The notes beneath the pieces are model-generated. The model saw only the letters and a list, made by a program, of their open reading frames with translations, was not told where the DNA came from and made no database searches. 64,000 nucleotides of DNA, from assembly GCF_001857965.1 (NCBI RefSeq), contig NZ_CP017774.1, positions 2,976,001-3,040,000 on the forward strand. Reading direction: 5' to 3'. Made by a program: the position numbers and the translations under genes. This document shows, piece after piece, positions 18,234 through 25,857 of the stretch. How positions within the stretch are numbered: the first letter of the stretch is position 1; each line of letters starts with the position of its first letter. Source of the stretch: Flavobacterium commune. Its GTDB lineage: Bacteria > Bacteroidota > Bacteroidia > Flavobacteriales > Flavobacteriaceae.

Positions 18234-18989
18234 ATGAAGAAATTATTTCAAGTCTTATTTTTGATTGCATTGAGCTGCAGTACTCTTGGACAATCATTAC
18301 CGCTTGCAACAGAGAAATTGTCAAAATTATATCCAACAAAAAAGAGCGTATCTCTTTATCATAACGATTGGACACAAAAATATTACCCAAAACGTATTCA
18401 AGAGTTTAAAAAGGAACCGCTGGAGTTTGGAGAAATTGTGTTTATTGGCAATAGCATTACAGAAGGAGGAAAGGATTGGAGTGTAAGATTTGGGATAGAT
18501 CATATTCGGAACCGTGGAATTGCCGGAGATGTTACCGATGGTGTATTAAAACGTTTAGATGAAATTATTTATTTCAAACCAAAAGCGGTATTTATTCTTA
18601 TTGGAATTAATGACCTGTTTAGCTTACATCACAATGAAGACAATCGTGCTTTAAAGTATGATAAAGTTGTTCCATCACCCGAGTATATTGGGGAAAATAT
18701 ATTGAAAATTGCAAAAAAAATTCATCGCAAATCGCCGGTTACAAAGATTTATGTGCGTACACTTTTACCTAGTAGAAGGGAATATATTAAAGAAGATATT
18801 CTTACGGTAAATAAAATAATAAAAAAAAATGAAGCTAAAGGTTGTTATGAGGTCATTGATCTATATTCACAATTTGTGGATGCACAAGGTGAATTGCCTG
18901 CTGAATTGACAAAAGACGGTATTCATTTAAATGACAAAGGATATGCGAAATGGATAAACTTCGAGAAACCAATAATTGAAAGGTTGTAA
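18234..18989 (+). CDS. Secreted SGNH/GDSL hydrolase
   Basis: I start at the ATG at 18234 (251 aa), which gives a clean signal peptide (MKKLFQVLFLIALSCSTLGQ). Block I is VFIGNSITEGGKDW (Ser nucleophile), then GIAGDVTDGVLKRLDEI (Gly block). ILIGINDLF follows (Asn block), and the C-terminal DGIHLNDKGYAKW has the Asp-His pair. It is an esterase or acetylhydrolase acting outside the cytoplasm, as often found for de-acetylation of glycans or glycopeptides. It stands alone. Confidence 0.92.
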   Translation: MKKLFQVLFLIALSCSTLGQSLPLATEKLSKLYPTKKSVSLYHNDWTQKYYPKRIQEFKKEPLEFGEIVFIGNSITEGGKDWSVRFGIDHIRNRGIAGDVTDGVLKRLDEIIYFKPKAVFILIGINDLFSLHHNEDNRALKYDKVVPSPEYIGENILKIAKKIHRKSPVTKIYVRTLLPSRREYIKEDILTVNKIIKKNEAKGCYEVIDLYSQFVDAQGELPAELTKDGIHLNDKGYAKWINFEKPIIERL

Positions 18990-19244
18990 AAGAATCAGAA
19001 TGAGCAGACAATGAATAAAGACAAGCATGAAATATGCGAGTAAAATAATTATTTTGTAGTGTTTAGTTAGTGCGAGTTTTTAAATTAATTTTTTTCTTCG
19101 ATACTGATGCGCTGCAAAATACCAATGGTTTCATATTTTCAAGTGTTGCAAGATTGAGGAGTAAACCATCGAAAAAAGCTTTTTGAAAAAAAGGATCAAT
19201 TAATGGAATTTAATAATTAAAATTCCATTCCATAAAATAAAAAA

Positions 19245-19284
19245 AAATCCTTAAACTACTGACTTACAGTATGTTTAAGGATTT
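19245..19284 (-). terminator. Terminator of tRNA-Arg
   Basis: AAATCCTTAAAC (19245-19256) and GTTTAAGGATTT (19273-19284) form a perfect 12-bp stem. On the minus strand it is followed by a long T-run and lies 6 bp beyond the tRNA 3' end. The rest of 18990-19244 holds a small hairpin (ATGGAATTT...AAATTCCAT, 19203-19228) and no gene I can see. Confidence 0.88.
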
Positions 19285-19290
19285 CATTTG

Positions 19291-19364
19291 TGACCTCGAC
19301 TGGATTCAAACCAGTAACCTTCTGAGCCGTAATCAGATGCGCTATTCAGTTGCGCCACGAGGCC
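19291..19364 (-). tRNA. tRNA-Arg (anticodon ACG)
   Basis: The 74-nt cloverleaf on the minus strand begins GGCCTCG and ends CGAGGTC plus discriminator A; the 3' CCA is not encoded. The D arm is GCGCAACTGAATAGCGC. The anticodon stem TCTGA/TCAGA encloses loop TTACGGC, giving anticodon ACG (read as ICG after deamination). The T arm is CTGGTTTGAATCCAG. It decodes CGU/CGC/CGA. Confidence 0.96.
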
Positions 19365-19457
19365 ATTTTGCAGTCGCTTTGTAAGCGTGATTGCGGGTGC
19401 AAATATAGGGATAAATGTGTAACTTGCAAGCATAAATTTCAATAAATACTAAAAAAA

Positions 19458-19970
19458 ATGAAGTTAGAAAATTACATCCGTGATATTCAGGGTTTTCCAA
19501 AAGAAGGAATTTTGTTTAAAGATATAACTCCACTGTTAAATGATGCTGATGCGACTAAGGAATGTCTTAAAATTTTGGCGGAATCCTTGAAAGGACAAAA
19601 AATAAATAAGGTTGTGGGAGCTGAAAGCAGAGGTTTTTTGTTTGGAATGTTATTGGCACAGGAATTAAATGCTGGTTTTGTACCCGTTAGAAAGCCAAAT
19701 AAATTGCCGTATGAAACCATTTCGGCTTCTTACGATTTGGAATACGGAACGGATACTTTAGAAATCCATAAAGATGCCATTCAAAAAGGAGATAAAGTAT
19801 TGATTCACGATGATGTGCTGGCTACAGGAGGAACGGCTAAGGCGGTTTGTGAATTGGTAGAAAAGCTAGGTGGTGAAATAGTACAGCTAAATTTCCTGAT
19901 GGAATTGACTTTTCTAAATGGTCGAGACAAATTAAATGGTTACGATATTTTTGCTGCGGTTACTTATTAG
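19458..19970 (+). CDS. apt: Adenine phosphoribosyltransferase
   Basis: The 170-aa product is full length for Apt. It begins with the characteristic IRDIQGFPKEGILFKDITPLLND. It has VVGAESRGFLFG, PVRKPNKLPYET (flexible loop with the Lys-Leu-Pro signature), and the PRPP-binding VLIHDDVLATGGTAKA. The enzyme salvages adenine to AMP with PRPP in the cytoplasm. It is a monocistronic housekeeping gene facing away from the tRNA. Confidence 0.97.
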   Translation: MKLENYIRDIQGFPKEGILFKDITPLLNDADATKECLKILAESLKGQKINKVVGAESRGFLFGMLLAQELNAGFVPVRKPNKLPYETISASYDLEYGTDTLEIHKDAIQKGDKVLIHDDVLATGGTAKAVCELVEKLGGEIVQLNFLMELTFLNGRDKLNGYDIFAAVTY

Positions 19971-20069
19971 TTTATTAAACAAGGGAATGATTTCGTTTCT
20001 GAAAAAAGGATTGTTAAACCGTTTTGTGGCTTTCTAACTTTTAAGCTATTTTTGCATAAAATTTTGAAG

Positions 20070-20672
20070 ATGAGGTTTATTCTGTTATTTGTTTTTTTAG
20101 TTCAATGTAGTTTTGGCTTTAGCCAGAAAAAATTTGATGCGGCTGCTGCCAAAAAGTACCAACAAGAACTGAATAAAGAATATGCTGACCCGAAAACGAG
20201 TCCGTTGGAAGTTGAAGATTTAAGGGGATTTAAAGGTTTAGATTTCTATCCTGTCAATAAAAAGTTTTTTGTTAACGCTCATTTTGTGAGAACTTCAAAA
20301 GAGAAGCCATTCCAAATGAAAACCACTACAAACAGAACGCCTGTTTATGTGAAATATGGTGAAGTACATTTTGAAATCGACGGGCAAAAATGCAAACTGA
20401 ATCTTTATCAGGATGTGGTTTCGGCTAGAAATCCAGAATACAAGGACGATTTGTTTTTACCTTTTTTTGATAAAACATCTGGAAAAGAAAGTTACATAGG
20501 CGGGAAATACATTGATTTAAAAATCCCAAAAGGCAATACCATCGCCATTGATTTTAATACTTCATACAATCCCTATTGTGCTTATAATTACCGTTATTCT
20601 TGTCCTAAAGTACCTTTGGAGAATGATTTAAAAGTTGCTATTCGTGCCGGTGTAAAGAAATTTCACGATTAA
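20070..20672 (+). CDS. Secreted DUF1684 protein
   Basis: Starting at the ATG at 20070 gives a 200-aa protein with a signal peptide (MRFILLFVFLVQCSFGFSQ). The DUF1684 hallmarks are the FYPVN...NAHFVRTS core, a central beta block, and the ending GGKYIDLKIPKGNTIAIDFN then YNPYCAYNYRYSCPKVPLENDLKVAIRAG, with conserved Asn-Pro-Tyr-Cys. Function is unproven. Its stop overlaps the TatD start by one base, so the two are coupled. Confidence 0.85.
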   Translation: MRFILLFVFLVQCSFGFSQKKFDAAAAKKYQQELNKEYADPKTSPLEVEDLRGFKGLDFYPVNKKFFVNAHFVRTSKEKPFQMKTTTNRTPVYVKYGEVHFEIDGQKCKLNLYQDVVSARNPEYKDDLFLPFFDKTSGKESYIGGKYIDLKIPKGNTIAIDFNTSYNPYCAYNYRYSCPKVPLENDLKVAIRAGVKKFHD

Positions 20673-21319
20673 TGCAGTATTTCAATCTACATACACATCA
20701 GTTTAAAAATCAGGAAGCTATCCTGGAATTAGTCAATCAATATCCTTGGGAATTTGATGATTCGATTACTAATTATTCGATAGGAATTCATCCCTGGCAT
20801 ATTGTTGAAGCCAGAATTCACAGTGATTTAGCGATTATTGAAAGTAAATTGCCTTTGCAAAATTGTCTCGCGCTGGGCGAATGCGGATTGGACAAACGCA
20901 TCGAAATTTCGATGGATTTACAAAAAGCCGTTTTTGAAAAACAACTGCTTTTGGCCGAAAAATACAAGAAACCGGTGGTGATTCATTGTGTGGCTGCTTT
21001 TCAGGAATTGGTAGAAATCAAGAATCAATTACAAATAACCGTTCCCATTGTAATTCATGGTTTTTCTAAAAATCAACAATTGGCAAAACAACTTTTAGAT
21101 AATGGATTTTATCTTTCCTTTGGAAAATATTTACTGATGAATCCCGAATTGGAATCGGTTTTTAACAGTATTCCTGAGAATCGGGTTTTTCTGGAAACCG
21201 ATACTTCGGATTACACTATCGAAGAAGTGTATGCCTTGGCAGCAAAATATAAAAAAATAACTGTAACGGGATTGCAGCAAATTATTTCGAATAATTTCAA
21301 TACCGTTTTTAATAAATAA
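20672..21319 (+). CDS. TatD family hydrolase
   Basis: This 215-aa metal-dependent hydrolase is slightly shorter than most TatD proteins (about 255-265 aa). It retains FNLHTHQ, IGIHPWH, ALGECGLDK, VIHCVAAFQE, VIHGFSKN and FLETDTSDY, which supply the expected His, Glu and Asp metal ligands. Family members act as 3'-5' exonucleases or related phosphoesterases. It starts on the last base of the DUF1684 stop codon and is followed 26 bp later by tcdA. Confidence 0.9.
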   Translation: MQYFNLHTHQFKNQEAILELVNQYPWEFDDSITNYSIGIHPWHIVEARIHSDLAIIESKLPLQNCLALGECGLDKRIEISMDLQKAVFEKQLLLAEKYKKPVVIHCVAAFQELVEIKNQLQITVPIVIHGFSKNQQLAKQLLDNGFYLSFGKYLLMNPELESVFNSIPENRVFLETDTSDYTIEEVYALAAKYKKITVTGLQQIISNNFNTVFNK

Positions 21320-21345
21320 ATTACCAAATTAACGAATACTTTATT

Positions 21346-22068
21346 ATGGCTGAATGGACAGAAAGAGCGGAATTATTATTTAGAAAAGAAGGATTAGAAA
21401 AATTACAAAATGCACACGTTCTTGTGGTAGGATTAGGTGGTGTGGGCTCTTTTGCGGCTGAATTTTTAGCAAGAGCAGGAGTGGGCAAAATGACTATTGT
21501 TGATGGTGATGTGGTGGATATTACCAATATTAACAGACAATTGCCAGCATTACATTCAACGGTAGGAGAACCTAAAATTACCATTGTTGGGGATCGGTTG
21601 ATGGATATTAATCCTGAATTGCAATTGACCCGCGTACAGGAATTTTTGTCTCCGGAACGTGCTTTCGAAATTGTAACTCCCGATTTTGATTACGTTTTAG
21701 ATTGTATTGACAGTATTACTCCAAAATTGAACCTGATTGTAGGTGCTAAGAAAAAAGGAGTCAAAATTATTTCAAACATGGGAGCCGGTGGAAAGATGCA
21801 AGCTGGTAAAGTGGTTGTAAAAGATATTAGTAAAACCGATGTTTGTCCGTTAGCCAAAGTGGTTCGAAAACGTCTTAAGAAAATGGGAGTGAGCCGTGGA
21901 GTAAAAGCGGTATTTTCTGTCGAAAAACCAGACGAAGGCAGTGTGAAAAGAACGGATGGAACTAACTTTAAAAAATCTTTTTATGGAACGAACAGTTATA
22001 TGCCGTGTTTATTTGGTTTGCATGCAGCCGAAACCGTAATTCGTTATATTCTTAAAAGTGAGAAGTAG
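21346..22068 (+). CDS. tcdA: tRNA threonylcarbamoyladenosine dehydratase (TcdA/CsdL family)
   Basis: This 240-aa E1-like protein begins WTERAELLFRKEGLEKLQNAHVLVVGLGGVGSFAAE, with the ATP-binding GxGGVGS. It continues with VDGDVVDITNINRQLPA, DYVLDCIDSITPKLNLI and a CPLAKVVRKRLKKMGV block, then ends with SYMPCLFGLHAAETVIRYIL. The family cyclises t6A37 in tRNA to ct6A using ATP. It is probably co-transcribed with the TatD gene. Confidence 0.92.
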   Translation: MAEWTERAELLFRKEGLEKLQNAHVLVVGLGGVGSFAAEFLARAGVGKMTIVDGDVVDITNINRQLPALHSTVGEPKITIVGDRLMDINPELQLTRVQEFLSPERAFEIVTPDFDYVLDCIDSITPKLNLIVGAKKKGVKIISNMGAGGKMQAGKVVVKDISKTDVCPLAKVVRKRLKKMGVSRGVKAVFSVEKPDEGSVKRTDGTNFKKSFYGTNSYMPCLFGLHAAETVIRYILKSEK

Positions 22069-22154
22069 GAAGCGGTAAGCTGGAATTAGGGTATAGAAAA
22101 AAACTAAAAACAATAAACTAAAAACAATAAACTAAAAACAACAAACTAAAAAAG

Positions 22155-22829
22155 ATGATACAAACAGTAATTTTTGATATGGACGGTGTAATCGTAGATA
22201 CTGAACCGGTACACCGTTATGCTTATTACAAACAATTTGCCGAATTAAACATTGAAGTAAGTGAAGAATTATACACTTCTTTTACGGGAAATTCTACTCG
22301 AAATATTTTCCAAAAGTTAAAAGATATTTTCAAACTTGAAAACGAAGTTGAAGATTTGATTCAAAGAAAAAGAAGTATTTTTAATGATGCTTTTGATACT
22401 AAAAAAGATTTGGAATTATTGGCTGGAGTTCGCAATTTAATTGAGGATTTACATCAAAATGGGGTGCAGTTAATCTTAGCTTCTTCTGCTTCAAAAGTTA
22501 CTATCGAGCGTATTTTTAATCGTTTTGATTTGCATCAATATTTTACACATAAGGTAAGTGGAGAAGATTTTCCAAAATCAAAACCACATCCGGCTATTTT
22601 TGAGCACGCTGCGAGCTTGTCCATAGCTCCAAAAGAGAATTGTATTATAATTGAAGACAGTACTAATGGAATTATTGCAGGAAAAGCGGCAGGGATTTTG
22701 TGTATAGGTTACAATAGTTTGCATTCTAAAAATCAGGATTTATCATTGGCGGATTATGTTGTTAACCACTTTGATGAGTTGGATTATGCCAGAGTTAAAG
22801 AAATGGATTCTAAATTATGTAATTATTAA
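22155..22829 (+). CDS. HAD family phosphatase/phosphomutase (beta-PGM-like)
   Basis: This 224-aa HAD protein has motif I FDMDGVIVDTEPVH, an alpha-helical C1 cap, motif II LILASSAS, a lysine near GEDFPKSKPHP, and motif IV IIEDSTNGIIAGKAAG. The layout matches beta-phosphoglucomutase and sugar-phosphate phosphatases. The substrate is unknown. Just upstream (22101-22152) is a short tandem AAACTAAAAACAAT-like repeat, which may mark slippage. Confidence 0.88.
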   Translation: MIQTVIFDMDGVIVDTEPVHRYAYYKQFAELNIEVSEELYTSFTGNSTRNIFQKLKDIFKLENEVEDLIQRKRSIFNDAFDTKKDLELLAGVRNLIEDLHQNGVQLILASSASKVTIERIFNRFDLHQYFTHKVSGEDFPKSKPHPAIFEHAASLSIAPKENCIIIEDSTNGIIAGKAAGILCIGYNSLHSKNQDLSLADYVVNHFDELDYARVKEMDSKLCNY

Positions 22830-22882
22830 CATCTTGTTTTAGAGGAAGTTGTAAATTTGAAATTAAAGAAAAATACAAAATT

Positions 22883-23725
22883 ATGAAAAGATTATTGGTT
22901 GTTTTATTCCTTATTATTTCTCATTATGTTGTTGAAGCTCAGGTGAAAATCCCTGAAACAAGCCCAAAATCGGTTGTAAAACAAGTAGTGGGTTTAACTG
23001 ATGTAGAGATTGTATATTCACGTCCTTCGGCCAGAGGAAGATCGGTTTTAGGAAATTTAGTTCCTTTGGGTAAATTATGGCGAACTGGAGCTAATGATAA
23101 TTCAACAATATCTTTTAGTGATGATGTAGTGATTAACGGTAAGACTTTAAAGAAAGGTAAATATGCTTTATATACGATTCCTAATATCCAAAGTTGGGAC
23201 GTATTATTTTATACCGAAACCAATAATTGGGGTACACCTAAGGAATTTGATGAAGCAAAAGTGGCTTTGAAAACTACTGTTAACGAAGAAGCCTTGATTA
23301 AACCGGTTGAAACATTTACATTGGCAATTGGAAATTTAGATGCTAATTCGGCTACTTTGGATATTGCCTGGGAGAATTCATTTGTTTCTTTAAAGTTTGA
23401 AGTGCCTACGCAAAAAAAAGCGATTGCCAGTATCGAAAAAGCATTAGCCGGTCCTACACCGGAAGAATTTTATACTGCTGCTCAATATTATTATCAGTCT
23501 AATGGTGATATTGAAAAAGGAAGAACTTATATTGATAAAGCCGTTGAATTATCTAAATCGGTTCCTTTTTATTATTTGAGATTAAAATCGTTAATTCAGG
23601 CGAAGCAAGGAGACAAAAAAGGTGCTATAGAAACAGCAAAATGGTCTATTTCGGCTTCAGAGGCTGCCGGAAATAAAGAATATGTTGAAATGAACAAAGC
23701 CAGTATAGACGAATGGAGTAGGTAA
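22883..23725 (+). CDS. Secreted DUF2911 protein with TPR-like tail
   Basis: This 280-aa protein has a signal peptide ending VVEAQ. The DUF2911 core is visible: VEIVYSRPSARGRSVLGNLVPLGKLWRTGANDNSTISFSDDVVINGKTLKKGKYALYTIP, here split across residues 45-105. It is followed by a WDVLFYTETNNWG stretch and a C-terminal helical TPR-like region (about 190-280). The family is common in Bacteroidota with no assigned activity. It follows the HAD gene by 53 bp. Confidence 0.85.
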   Translation: MKRLLVVLFLIISHYVVEAQVKIPETSPKSVVKQVVGLTDVEIVYSRPSARGRSVLGNLVPLGKLWRTGANDNSTISFSDDVVINGKTLKKGKYALYTIPNIQSWDVLFYTETNNWGTPKEFDEAKVALKTTVNEEALIKPVETFTLAIGNLDANSATLDIAWENSFVSLKFEVPTQKKAIASIEKALAGPTPEEFYTAAQYYYQSNGDIEKGRTYIDKAVELSKSVPFYYLRLKSLIQAKQGDKKGAIETAKWSISASEAAGNKEYVEMNKASIDEWSR

Positions 23726-23795
23726 TTATTTCAGCTCTTTAATAAAAGAAAAAATGGCTGTCCACTAAGCGGACCAAATGAAAAAGAGGCCACAA

Positions 23796-23909
23796 TCCCG
23801 ATAGCTATCGGGACTGATTAAACAGATTAAAACAGATTTTTTAAGCTTTTTGTAAATTACAATCTGCAAAAAAAATCAGTTAAAATCAGTTTCACCTGCC
23901 TGTCGGCAG
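23796..23909. repeat. Intergenic palindrome cluster
   Basis: TCCCGATAGCTATCGGGA (23796-23813) is a perfect 18-bp palindrome. It is followed by imperfect inverted copies of CTGATTAAACAGATTAAAAC / GTTAAAATCAGTTT, and a CCTGCCTGTCGGCAGACAG near-palindrome. I recall both palindromes as frequent intergenic words in Flavobacteriia. No gene is visible in 23726-24019. Confidence 0.65.
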
Positions 23910-23971
23910 ACAGCTCTGTGTGCATTCTCAATAATTGGTATAATAAAAGGATAGTCATTAAATCATTAAAG

Positions 23972-24016
23972 AAAAAATCCCATTCGAGCAAAATTGTACG
24001 AATGGGATTTTTTTTT
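23972..24016. terminator. Hairpin terminator downstream of the SSS symporter
   Basis: AAAAAATCCCATTCG pairs with CGAATGGGATTTTTTTTT, 4 bp from the symporter stop. It also ends transcription from the + strand. Confidence 0.9.
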
Positions 24017-24019
24017 GGA

Positions 24020-25735
24020 TTAGACTTTTCTATGCTTAAAAATTGTGGCTTGTAACAAAGAAGAAAGAACAATCGTCATCATGGCTCCAATAAAATTCAG
24101 CCACAAATACCCCAGTTTTTCTTCGCCACTTGGATAGATGTAAATAGCAAAATAGTAGATAATAAAAATGGTTAACTGACTAAATAAAGCACTGTAAAAA
24201 ATAGCTTTTGCCTTTACAAATTTGATGTAAAAACCCACTAAGAAAATCCCTAATACGGTTCCGTAAAATATAGAACCTACAATATTTACTAATTGGATTA
24301 AATTTTCAAACAGTGTTCCAACACAGGCAAAAAGTATCGCTATGATTCCCCAAAATAAGGTGAAAAATTTAGTAGCATTCAAATAATGTTTTTCGGTTTT
24401 GGGTTCTTTTAAATTTCTTTTGTAAATATCTATAGCCGTTGTAGATGCTAAGGCGGTAAGTCCGGAAGCTGTGGATGACATGGCGGCCGAGATAATTACC
24501 GCAAGCAATAATCCAATTAAACCTTTGGGCAAATAATGCAGAATGAAATGGAAGAAAACATAATCTTTATCGTTGGTTTCACTGCCTTTGTCGGCTTTTA
24601 GAATAATTTCTTTGGCATGATCTCTAAGGTCTTTTTCTTTGGTCGAAATAGCTACTAATTCTTTTCTAAGAATCGGATTGTCATAATCCTGATTCAATTG
24701 GTCGATATACAGCAGATTGATAACTTTTTTATCTTCTGAAAGAACTTCTAATTGCTTTTCTAAAGCATGGTATTCGTCTTTGTATTTGGATTTTTCAATT
24801 GCAGCTTTATTATTTGGATTGAAATTTAAAGGAACAGGATTGAATTGGAAAAATACAAAAACCATAACCCCGGTCAGCAATATAAAAAACTGCATAGGTA
24901 CTTTTAAAAAACCATTCATGATTAATCCCATCTGGCTTTCTCGAACCGATTTTCCGGATAAATACCGTCCTACTTGCGATTGATCGGTTCCAAAATAAGC
25001 CAAAGCCAGAAAAAAACCACCTGTTATTCCGCTCCAAAGTGTGTATTTTTCTTCAGGATCGGTAGAAAAATCAACAATATCCATTTTGTCATTAGCTCCG
25101 GCAATATGAAGGGCATTGCTAAAAGTCATGTCGTTAGGAAGGAAATGAAGTATTAGAAAAAAAGTAATGAACATCCCAGACATAATTACAAACATCTGTT
25201 GTTTTTGGGTTACGTTTACCGCCTTAGTTCCTCCTGAAAAGGTGTAAATGATAACCAGAATACCAATAACAATATTCATATAACTAAGATTCCAACCCAG
25301 TAATGCCGATAAAATAATGGCTGGTGCATAGATGGTTAATCCTGTTCCGAGACCTCTTTGGAATAAAAAAAGAATAGCTGCTAAGGAACGGGTTTTTAAG
25401 TCAAATCGTTTTTCTAGGTACTCATAAGCAGTAAAAACTTTGAATTTATGATAAATGGGAATAAATGTCAAACAAATGACAATCATGGCTATGGGTAAAC
25501 CAAAATAAAATTGCACAAAACCCATTCCGTCATGGTAAGCCTGTCCCGGTGTGGATAAAAAAGTAATAGCACTGGCCTGAGTAGCCATTACCGAAAGACC
25601 TACGGTGTACCAGGGGGTTTCGTTACTCCCTAGAATAAAGTCTTCTACGTTTTTACTTCCTTTGGTTTTCCAGGCTCCATAAAATACAATGAAGAGCAGG
25701 GTGATAATTAATACAATCCAGTCAAATAATTGCAT
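24020..25735 (-). CDS. Sodium:solute symporter (SSS family)
   Basis: The 571-aa product has about 13-14 TM helices. It starts DWIVLIITLLFIVFYGAWKTKGSKNVEDFILGSNETPWYTVGLSVMATQASAITFLSTPG, the SSS substrate and sodium site region. It contains a long hydrophilic insert (about residues 300-395, KYKDEYHALEKQLEVLSEDKK...) between core helices. The AAMSSTASGLTALASTTAIDIYKR block is the typical sodium-site SSS signature. It probably imports a sugar or related solute. It is the last gene of an operon with a 35-aa membrane peptide and the PIG-L deacetylase. Confidence 0.92.
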   Translation of the reverse strand: MQLFDWIVLIITLLFIVFYGAWKTKGSKNVEDFILGSNETPWYTVGLSVMATQASAITFLSTPGQAYHDGMGFVQFYFGLPIAMIVICLTFIPIYHKFKVFTAYEYLEKRFDLKTRSLAAILFLFQRGLGTGLTIYAPAIILSALLGWNLSYMNIVIGILVIIYTFSGGTKAVNVTQKQQMFVIMSGMFITFFLILHFLPNDMTFSNALHIAGANDKMDIVDFSTDPEEKYTLWSGITGGFFLALAYFGTDQSQVGRYLSGKSVRESQMGLIMNGFLKVPMQFFILLTGVMVFVFFQFNPVPLNFNPNNKAAIEKSKYKDEYHALEKQLEVLSEDKKVINLLYIDQLNQDYDNPILRKELVAISTKEKDLRDHAKEIILKADKGSETNDKDYVFFHFILHYLPKGLIGLLLAVIISAAMSSTASGLTALASTTAIDIYKRNLKEPKTEKHYLNATKFFTLFWGIIAILFACVGTLFENLIQLVNIVGSIFYGTVLGIFLVGFYIKFVKAKAIFYSALFSQLTIFIIYYFAIYIYPSGEEKLGYLWLNFIGAMMTIVLSSLLQATIFKHRKV

Positions 25736-25738
25736 AGT

Positions 25739-25846
25739 TTAAGAGTATAATTTCATTATTGAATAAAAGAACAAGATGTATATTACATTGGCAACGAGTA
25801 CCCAGGTATAATTTGTTTTCCAGTTTTTCTCTTTTGGTTGTTCCAT
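25739..25846 (-). CDS. 35-aa membrane peptide in the symporter operon
   Basis: This short frame begins at an ATG at 25846, 11 bp after the PIG-L stop. It ends 3 bp before the symporter ATG, so it fills the gap exactly. The product begins MEQPKEKNWKTNYTWVLVAN and continues with one TM helix VIYILFFYSIM. Tight packing between two operon genes and a clear TM segment support a real gene, possibly a small symporter partner. I recall similar short proteins beside SSS genes in Flavobacteriia, but this is not verified. Confidence 0.75.
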   Translation of the reverse strand: MEQPKEKNWKTNYTWVLVANVIYILFFYSIMKLYS

Positions 25847-25857
25847 TTTATGTGTTT

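Noticed and set aside
19291..19364. tRNA-Arg as an attachment site for an integrated element
   Set aside because: No integrase gene and no repeated tRNA 3' end is found nearby; the neighbours are core genes.
22101..22152. Tandem AAACTAAAAACAAT units as a possible CRISPR-like or regulatory array
   Set aside because: Units are short, contiguous and without spacers; simple slippage explains them.
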